From an uncultured Alistipes sp. (GTDB lineage: Bacteria > Bacteroidota > Bacteroidia > Bacteroidales > Rikenellaceae): a stretch of DNA of 48,025 bases. The notes under the pieces were generated by a model. That model saw only the letters and a program-made list of their open reading frames with translations. It had not been told where the DNA came from and made no database searches. The DNA lies in the NCBI GenBank assembly GCA_947623965.1, contig CANQIF010000015.1, positions 1 through 48,025 of the forward strand, read 5' to 3'. Below, piece after piece: positions 43,471-48,025 of this stretch; position 1 is the first letter of the stretch; each line of letters opens with the position of its first letter. A program made the position numbers and the translations under genes.

Positions 43471-45291
43471 ATGCAAGCCGACCGAAAGAATCTGAAAGAG
43501 CAGGTGGCCCTGCTGCCTCTCTCTCCCGGGGTCTACCAGTTCGTGGACCGCACGGGAACGATCATCTATGTCGGCAAGGCCAAGAGCCTGCGCAAGCGCG
43601 TCTCCTCCTACTTCGTTGACAGCAAGGAGCACTCGGCCAAGGTGCGGGTGCTGGTGAAACAGATCGTCGAGATCCGCCACATCGTCGTCGGCAGCGAGAC
43701 GGATGCCCTGCTGCTTGAAAATTCGTTGATCAAAACCCTTCAGCCCCGCTACAACATCCTGCTCAAGGACGACAAGACCTACCCCTGGATCGTCGTGCGG
43801 CGCGAACACTTTCCACGCGTGCAGTCCACCCGCCGCGTCGTGCGCGACGGCTCGCAGTACTACGGTCCCTACGGGTCGATCATGATGCAGCGCAGCGTGC
43901 TGGAGTTCATCCGCGATGTCATTCCGCTGCGCACCTGCAAACTGAACCTCTCGCCCGAGGCGGTCGCCCGCGGCCGCTATTCGGTCTGCCTCGAATACCA
44001 CCTCGGAAACTGCAAAGGGCCCTGCATCGGCGCGCAGAGCGAAGCCGAGTATGCCGAGCAGATCGGATTGGTCACGGCGATCTTGAAGGGCGATTTGAGC
44101 CCCGTGCGGCGCCACCTCGAGCAGGAAATGACGCGGGCGGCCGAGGCGCTCCGCTTCGAGCAGGCGCAGCGCTGCAAACAGCGCCTCGACGCCCTCGACC
44201 ACTATGCGGGCCGCTCGGTGATCGTCAGCGCCCGCATCACGGATGTCGATGTCTTCTCGCTGCTGGTCGATGACGACGTCGCCTTCTGCAACTTCGTCCG
44301 CATTCGTCACGGCTCGATCGTCGGGGTCTCGACGGTCCGCCTCTCGACGGGCGTCGAGGCCTCGGAGGCCGATATGCTGACGCTCGGCATTCAGCATGCG
44401 GTCGAACAGCTCGCCGGCGGCAGCCTGGCCCGCGAGGTGATCGTGCCCTTTCTCCCCTCGACGACGCTGCTCTTCGACGGGGTGACCTTCACGATCCCCA
44501 AACGGGGCGAGAAACTCGATCTGCTGGAGTTCTCGCAGAAGAGCGCCCGCATCTACCGCGCCGAGCAACTCAAGAACCTCGAAATCAAGAATCCCGAACG
44601 CCATACGGAGCGTCTGATGGAGGCGATGCGCAAGGAGTTGCACCTCGCGCGGCAGCCGCGCCACATCGAGTGCTTCGATAACTCGAACCTGCAGGGCACC
44701 TATCCCGTCGCCTCGTGCGTCGTTTTCCGCGACGGCAAACCCTCGCGCAAGGAGTATCGCCACTTCAACGTCAAGACGGTGGTCGGGCCCGACGACTTCG
44801 CCTCGATGCGCGAGATCGTCCGCCGGCGCTACAGCCGCCTGCTGGAGGAGGGGGCCGAACTGCCCGATCTGGTGATCGTCGATGGCGGCAAGGGACAGCT
44901 TTCGAGTGCCTACGCCGTGTTGTGCGAACTGGGAATCGCCGACCGGGTGCCGATCGTCGGCTTGGCGAAACGCATCGAGGAGATCTTCTTCCCGAACGAT
45001 CCGATGCCTTATTATTTGAGCCGCACGGGCGAACCGCTGAAGGTGGTCTGCCATCTTCGCGACGAGGCGCACCGCTTCGGTATTACCTTCCACCGGCAGA
45101 AACGCAGCAACGATTTTATTCATACGGAGCTGGAACGGATCGAGGGGATCGGCCGCAAGACGATCGAAACGCTGCTGCAGCACTTCCGCACCGTCTCGAA
45201 GGTGCAGGCGGCCCACATCGAGGAGCTCTCGGCGCTGGTCGGACCGGCCAAGGCGCGCAAAATCAAGGCCTACTTCGAAGCACAGCATTGA
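43471..45291 (+). CDS. uvrC: Excinuclease ABC subunit C (UvrC)
   Basis: 606 residues, normal length. The GIY-YIG nuclease domain (GVYQFVDRTGTIIYVGKAKSLRKRVSSYF, about 19-48) makes the 3' incision; the UVR motif region (about 205-240) binds UvrB; the RNase H-like domain (about 365-530, HIECFDNSNLQGTYPVASCVVF, DLVIVDGGKGQL) makes the 5' incision; and the helix-hairpin-helix end (IEGIGRKTIETLLQHF) binds DNA. It acts in nucleotide excision repair. The start MQADRKNLKEQVALLP fits the family; the longer frame reads back through the promoter and repeats. Confidence 0.96.
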   Translation: MQADRKNLKEQVALLPLSPGVYQFVDRTGTIIYVGKAKSLRKRVSSYFVDSKEHSAKVRVLVKQIVEIRHIVVGSETDALLLENSLIKTLQPRYNILLKDDKTYPWIVVRREHFPRVQSTRRVVRDGSQYYGPYGSIMMQRSVLEFIRDVIPLRTCKLNLSPEAVARGRYSVCLEYHLGNCKGPCIGAQSEAEYAEQIGLVTAILKGDLSPVRRHLEQEMTRAAEALRFEQAQRCKQRLDALDHYAGRSVIVSARITDVDVFSLLVDDDVAFCNFVRIRHGSIVGVSTVRLSTGVEASEADMLTLGIQHAVEQLAGGSLAREVIVPFLPSTTLLFDGVTFTIPKRGEKLDLLEFSQKSARIYRAEQLKNLEIKNPERHTERLMEAMRKELHLARQPRHIECFDNSNLQGTYPVASCVVFRDGKPSRKEYRHFNVKTVVGPDDFASMREIVRRRYSRLLEEGAELPDLVIVDGGKGQLSSAYAVLCELGIADRVPIVGLAKRIEEIFFPNDPMPYYLSRTGEPLKVVCHLRDEAHRFGITFHRQKRSNDFIHTELERIEGIGRKTIETLLQHFRTVSKVQAAHIEELSALVGPAKARKIKAYFEAQH

Positions 45292-45315
45292 CCGGCAGCG
45301 GGTTTGTGCCGGAGC

Positions 45316-45745
45316 CGATCGCATAGCGGTCGGCCGGTTGCAGTGTCGCTTCGGTCCGTCAGGACCGTGCGGGCCGCAGCCTCCCGGCGGCGGAGGCCCG
45401 CAACTCCTTGCAGTCGTGCGCGACCTCCGCAGACAGCTGCCCGAAAATGAATTAGCTTTGGGTGCAGCGATTCATTTTTAATTCTTCATTTTTCATTTTG
45501 AATTTGCGGTTTCAACGAAACCGCCGCAGCCGCCCCCGGGCGGAGGGCTGCATTTTCGCGTCCCGAAGGTCCGCTCGTGCAAGCCCATCCGCTCGGCTGC
45601 GGGCTTTTTCGTTCCGGATCAATCGCGCAACGATTGGCGGGCCGCAGCCTCCGCCCGGCGGAGGCCCGCAACTCGCGTCCCGCAGGTCCGCTTCGAGCGT
45701 GCCCTCCGCAGGCTGCGCCCCGAATCGGCCTTGCAAAGGCCGTGT
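45316..45745 (+). repeat. Modular GC-rich repeat region R6 (plus orientation)
   Basis: Hairpins at 45316-45332 (CGATCGC/GCGGTCG, one G-T), 45352-45367 (CGGTCC/GGACCG), 45506-45524 (GCGGTTTC/GAAACCGC) and 45620-45636 (CAATCG/CGATTG), with Q cores after the second and fourth and a P core after the third. The AT-rich segment here (45470-45505) is TTTTTAATTCTTCATTTTTC-like rather than the usual ladder. The region follows uvrC on the same strand. Confidence 0.85.
45581..45609 (+). terminator. Terminator-like hairpin ending a repeat P core (R6)
   Basis: AAGCCC (45581-45586) pairs with GGGCTT (45601-45606), followed by TTT and C; five T in a row. Confidence 0.55.
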
Positions 45746-45846
45746 GCGTCCTCCGCAGCCTGCCGCCCGAACTCGAACAGGGTGAATGCGGCGGCCGCAT
45801 CTTCATTTCTTTTTCCTCGCATTTGCTTTTGCCCGCAATCTGTCCG

Positions 45847-45854
45847 TATCTTTG
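45847..45854 (+). promoter_or_regulatory. TAnnTTTG promoter box for the AraC-family gene
   Basis: TATCTTTG, 15 bases before the ATG at 45870. It decides against the longer frame from 45786. Confidence 0.6.
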
Positions 45855-45869
45855 CCATTCGAACAGGGT

Positions 45870-46757
45870 ATGATGAAGCAGATCCGAATCTATAAATTCC
45901 AGAAGCGCAAGTACGGCGACGAGCTCTTGATCGACGTGCTCGACCTCGACCATATCAAGCCGGGGATTCGCAAGGCCCCCGTCCATCGCGAATCGTTCTA
46001 CTGCATCATCCTGATTACCGAAGGGAGCGAGGAGGTCGCCGTGAATGGAAACAGTCGCACGGTCGGTCCCGGCGACTTTCTCTGTTCGCGTCCCGGAGAG
46101 GTGTGGAGCTGGTCGCCCGATCCGAAGCTCGAAGGGTTGGTATTGATTTTTGAAGAAGCTTTTCTGCGCTCATTCTTCAGCGATCCGCACTTTCTCGATC
46201 GGTTCGCCTATTTGCAGGCCGACCGCAAGTCGCCCTTTCTGCACCCCGACCCGGCGTTGCGGGCGCAGCTGGAAAGCCGGCTCCAGGCGATGAGGGACGA
46301 GATCGGCCGGACGGAAAAGGACCCGCACATGCTGCGGGCGATGCTCTACGAAACGCTGGTGCTGCTGCACCGGGCCGAAAATGAAAGCGGAAGCGTGCCG
46401 GAACATCCGTCGAACGAAGTCTCGGTCAGTCGTTATATCGACGAATTTGTCCGCTCCGTCGATGCGGATTACGCCGGGCGGCACGACGTTGCGTATTATG
46501 CCGACCGGCTGTGTATTACGCCCAACTACCTGAACAAGATCGTTCGGCAGACCTTGGGAACGACCGCAAAAGCCTACATCCAGCGCCGGCTCTTCGGGGA
46601 GGCTGAACGCCTGTTGTCCTACACGACGCTTGCCGTTGCCGAGATCGCCGAACGCCTGCACTTCGATTCTCCGTCGTATTTTGTCCGCTTCTTCCGAAAG
46701 CATGCCGGCCGGACACCCCTGCAATACCGGGAATCCGGGAATCGTCCGCAAAAGTGA
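45870..46757 (+). CDS. AraC-family transcriptional regulator
   Basis: 295 residues. The N-terminal half is a cupin-like sensor domain (SFYCIILITEGSEEVAVNGNSRTVGPGDFLCSRPGEVWSW, about 40-85). The C-terminal half (about 190-290) has the two helix-turn-helix motifs: DVAYYADRLCITPNYLNKIVRQTLG and VAEIAERLHFDSPSYFVRFFRKHAGRTPLQYR, the AraC/XylS signature. It should bind a small ligand and activate a nearby gene, the NTF2-like gene downstream being a candidate. Start at 45870 or 45873 (Met-Met). Confidence 0.92.
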   Translation: MMKQIRIYKFQKRKYGDELLIDVLDLDHIKPGIRKAPVHRESFYCIILITEGSEEVAVNGNSRTVGPGDFLCSRPGEVWSWSPDPKLEGLVLIFEEAFLRSFFSDPHFLDRFAYLQADRKSPFLHPDPALRAQLESRLQAMRDEIGRTEKDPHMLRAMLYETLVLLHRAENESGSVPEHPSNEVSVSRYIDEFVRSVDADYAGRHDVAYYADRLCITPNYLNKIVRQTLGTTAKAYIQRRLFGEAERLLSYTTLAVAEIAERLHFDSPSYFVRFFRKHAGRTPLQYRESGNRPQK

Positions 46758-46802
46758 CATTTCCGTCTTCATTCGCTCAATCCCGGTGCGCGCCCGTGTC
46801 GT

Positions 46803-46810
46803 TATTTTTG
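46803..46810 (+). promoter_or_regulatory. TAnnTTTG promoter box for the NTF2-like gene
   Basis: TATTTTTG. An inverted pair TTGCAC (46808-46813) and GTGCAA (46829-46834) spans the expected transcription start and could be an operator. Confidence 0.45.
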
Positions 46811-46893
46811 CACGCGAATTGAAACCGAGTGCAAGATGGTCGTTGCAGAGAAACCGGCGAAAGATATGTTGACAGCATCGAAAACCGGTCATC

Positions 46894-46986
46894 ATGCGCT
46901 ACGTGCAGACGCATTATCCCACTTCGTACCCGATCTGCGAACAGCTGCTCGGAAAAAATCAATCCTACAAAAACGAAAAGCGATGA
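46894..46986 (+). CDS. Possible 30-residue upstream ORF
   Basis: MRYVQTHYPTSYPICEQLLG and ten more residues; the stop overlaps the start of the NTF2-like gene as ATGA, which would couple their translation. It is short and unrecognised, so it may be a leader peptide or chance. Confidence 0.25.
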   Translation: MRYVQTHYPTSYPICEQLLGKNQSYKNEKR

Positions 46987-47681
46987 ATGGATCGAACGAA
47001 TCGACTGCATGGCAGTACGAAAGCGCAGAGCAGGAAGCTCTTGCGCGACACATTATCGGGCTTGAAAAAGCAGCCCTCGACAAGTGGTTCAACGGCGACA
47101 CGTCGGGCTATGAAGCACTTTGGTCGCGCCGCAGTTTCACCTATTTCGACGCGGTCGTCACGGAGCGCATCGACGACCATGCCACGATCGCGGCGTTTTT
47201 GAAAACGATCGACGGGAAACTCTTCGCCGACAGCTACGACTTCCGCCATCCCCGCGTGCAGATCGGACAGGATATGGCTGTGCTGACATACCAGCTGTTT
47301 GCGAAAACCTCGTTGATCGACATGGAGTACAACTGCATCGAAGTCTACCAAAAGGAGGAGGACGGGGAGTGGCGCGTGATTCACTCCACGTGGTCGTTCA
47401 TCCGCCCGATGGACAAGGATTTCAAACCGGCCAAGGAGGTAGGTGGTTTGAGGCCGGCCGGAAACGGGGGCGGTGAACGCTTTGCACCGGATCGATCGCA
47501 TAGCGGTCGGCCGGCTGCAGTGTTGCTTCGGTCCGTCAGGACCGTGCGGGCCGCAGCCTCCGCCAAGCGGAGGTCCGCAACTCCTTGCAGTCGTGTGCGC
47601 CCTCCGCAGGCTGCGCCCCGAATCGAGGAATATGTCCAAGCATGCTCGCGAACTCATTTAATTTTGAATCTTGAATTTTGA
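46983..47681 (+). CDS. NTF2/SnoaL-like protein with repeat-derived C-terminal tail
   Basis: 232 residues. Residues about 10-150 form an NTF2-like domain (HIIGLEKAALDKWFNGDTSGYEALW, TYFDAVVTERIDDHATIAAFLKTIDGK, YNCIEVYQKEEDGEWRVIHSTWSFIRPMDKDF), typical of DUF4440/SnoaL proteins of unknown substrate. These usually end about here. Instead the frame runs on from about 47470 through repeat region R7, giving an Arg/Pro/Ala-rich tail of about 70 residues, and stops in the AT ladder (TGA at 47679-47681). The original stop was probably lost when the repeat arrived. The start at 46983 fits the domain; a longer frame from 46836 exists but its N-terminus does not look like a protein. Confidence 0.75.
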   Translation: MNGSNESTAWQYESAEQEALARHIIGLEKAALDKWFNGDTSGYEALWSRRSFTYFDAVVTERIDDHATIAAFLKTIDGKLFADSYDFRHPRVQIGQDMAVLTYQLFAKTSLIDMEYNCIEVYQKEEDGEWRVIHSTWSFIRPMDKDFKPAKEVGGLRPAGNGGGERFAPDRSHSGRPAAVLLRSVRTVRAAASAKRRSATPCSRVRPPQAAPRIEEYVQACSRTHLILNLEF

Positions 47682-47841
47682 ATTCTGAATTTGCGGCTTC
47701 AACGAAGCCGCAGCGGGCCGCAGCTTCCCCGGCGCGGAGGCCCGCAGTTCGTTGCCGAACGAGCGTGCTTTCCGCAGACTGCGTCCCGAAAATAATTTTT
47801 CATTTTCAATTCTTCATTTCTAATTGCGCCCGAATGGGCGC
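47493..47841 (+). repeat. Modular GC-rich repeat region R7 (plus orientation)
   Basis: Hairpins at 47493-47509 (CGATCGC/GCGGTCG), 47529-47544 (CGGTCC/GGACCG), 47693-47711 (GCGGCTTC/GAAGCCGC) and 47826-47841 (GCGCCC/GGGCGC), with Q cores after the second and third and an AT ladder at 47660-47692. The first half is inside the reading frame of the NTF2-like gene. From 47842 to 47950 nothing recognisable is seen. Confidence 0.85.
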
Positions 47842-47950
47842 TGCTGCCCGCATCTCTTTTCCCTTCTTCCTGTTTTCGTCTTTCCTGCCGGAAAACAGCT
47901 CTTCGCCGCTCTTTTCCCCGCCGGCATACGGCAAATCGGCCGATTTTCAG

Positions 47951-48022
47951 GTCTAATATGCAAAAAGTAGGATGAAAAAGGATCCGATCTGTTCTAATAT
48001 GCAAAAAGTAGGATATAGAGTC
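47951..48022. repeat. Right copy of the 72-bp terminal inverted repeat
   Basis: Exact reverse complement of positions 1-72, with its two 21-mers at 47952-47972 and 47993-48013. Confidence 0.9.
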
Positions 48023-48025
48023 AAT

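Noticed and set aside
46836..46982. N-terminal extension of the NTF2-like protein
   Set aside because: The 49 extra residues do not look like a domain or signal peptide, and the ATGA overlap marks 46983 as a natural start.

Overview
The window looks like chromosome from a high-GC member of the Bacteroidales, most like Alistipes/Rikenellaceae. This is an inference: the backbone is GC-rich, genes repeatedly carry the Bacteroidetes -7 promoter box TAnnTTTG rather than E. coli type promoters, the housekeeping proteins read as Bacteroidales, and a Bacteroides-type mobilizable element is inserted. The first and last 72 bases are perfect inverted copies of each other, so the window probably ends in a dispersed repeat at both sides.

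Layout. 1-511: terminal repeat and tRNA-Lys(CTT) with promoter and terminator. 512-3053: AlkD-type DNA repair protein behind a degenerate GH2-like exported protein, divergent from a small HsdR_N-like protein. 3670-5638: LytS/LytR-type two-component pair. 6540-9191: acyl-CoA ligase and PlsY (phospholipid synthesis). 9338-22261: YitT-family membrane protein, MiaB, DEAD-box RNA helicase, an envelope serine hydrolase with two small envelope genes, RuvB, malic enzyme, UPF0597/cysteine desulfidase and a GNAT acetyltransferase. 22.3-38.0 kb: a visibly AT-richer integrative mobilizable element. 38167-42448: GH28 and GH106 enzymes for pectin (rhamnogalacturonan) breakdown. 43471-47681: UvrC, an AraC-type regulator and an NTF2-like protein.

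The mobile element has two halves. The left half is cargo: an XRE regulator, a one-polypeptide type IIG restriction-modification enzyme (nuclease, N6-methyltransferase and two target-recognition domains), TcmP, its three-Cys partner (DUF5131/Gp37-Gp68), a two-TM coiled-coil protein, an unknown 157-residue protein and a decayed AlbA_2/ATP-binding gene. The right half is mobilization, replication and integration: relaxase, MobC, an oriT-like hairpin, Toprim primase, SF3-type helicase, two sets of iteron-like repeats, a small protein and a tyrosine recombinase.

The most unusual signal is a family of modular GC-rich intergenic repeats in seven backbone intergenic regions, and in none of the mobile element. 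Each unit has a short hairpin whose stem sequence changes between copies while base pairing is kept, then a conserved GC-rich core, then either a terminator-like hairpin with a T-run or an AT-rich ladder of TTGAAT words. In all seven places the units point in the same direction as the gene they follow, and in one place they have become the C-terminal tail of a protein. I know of no described family matching this.
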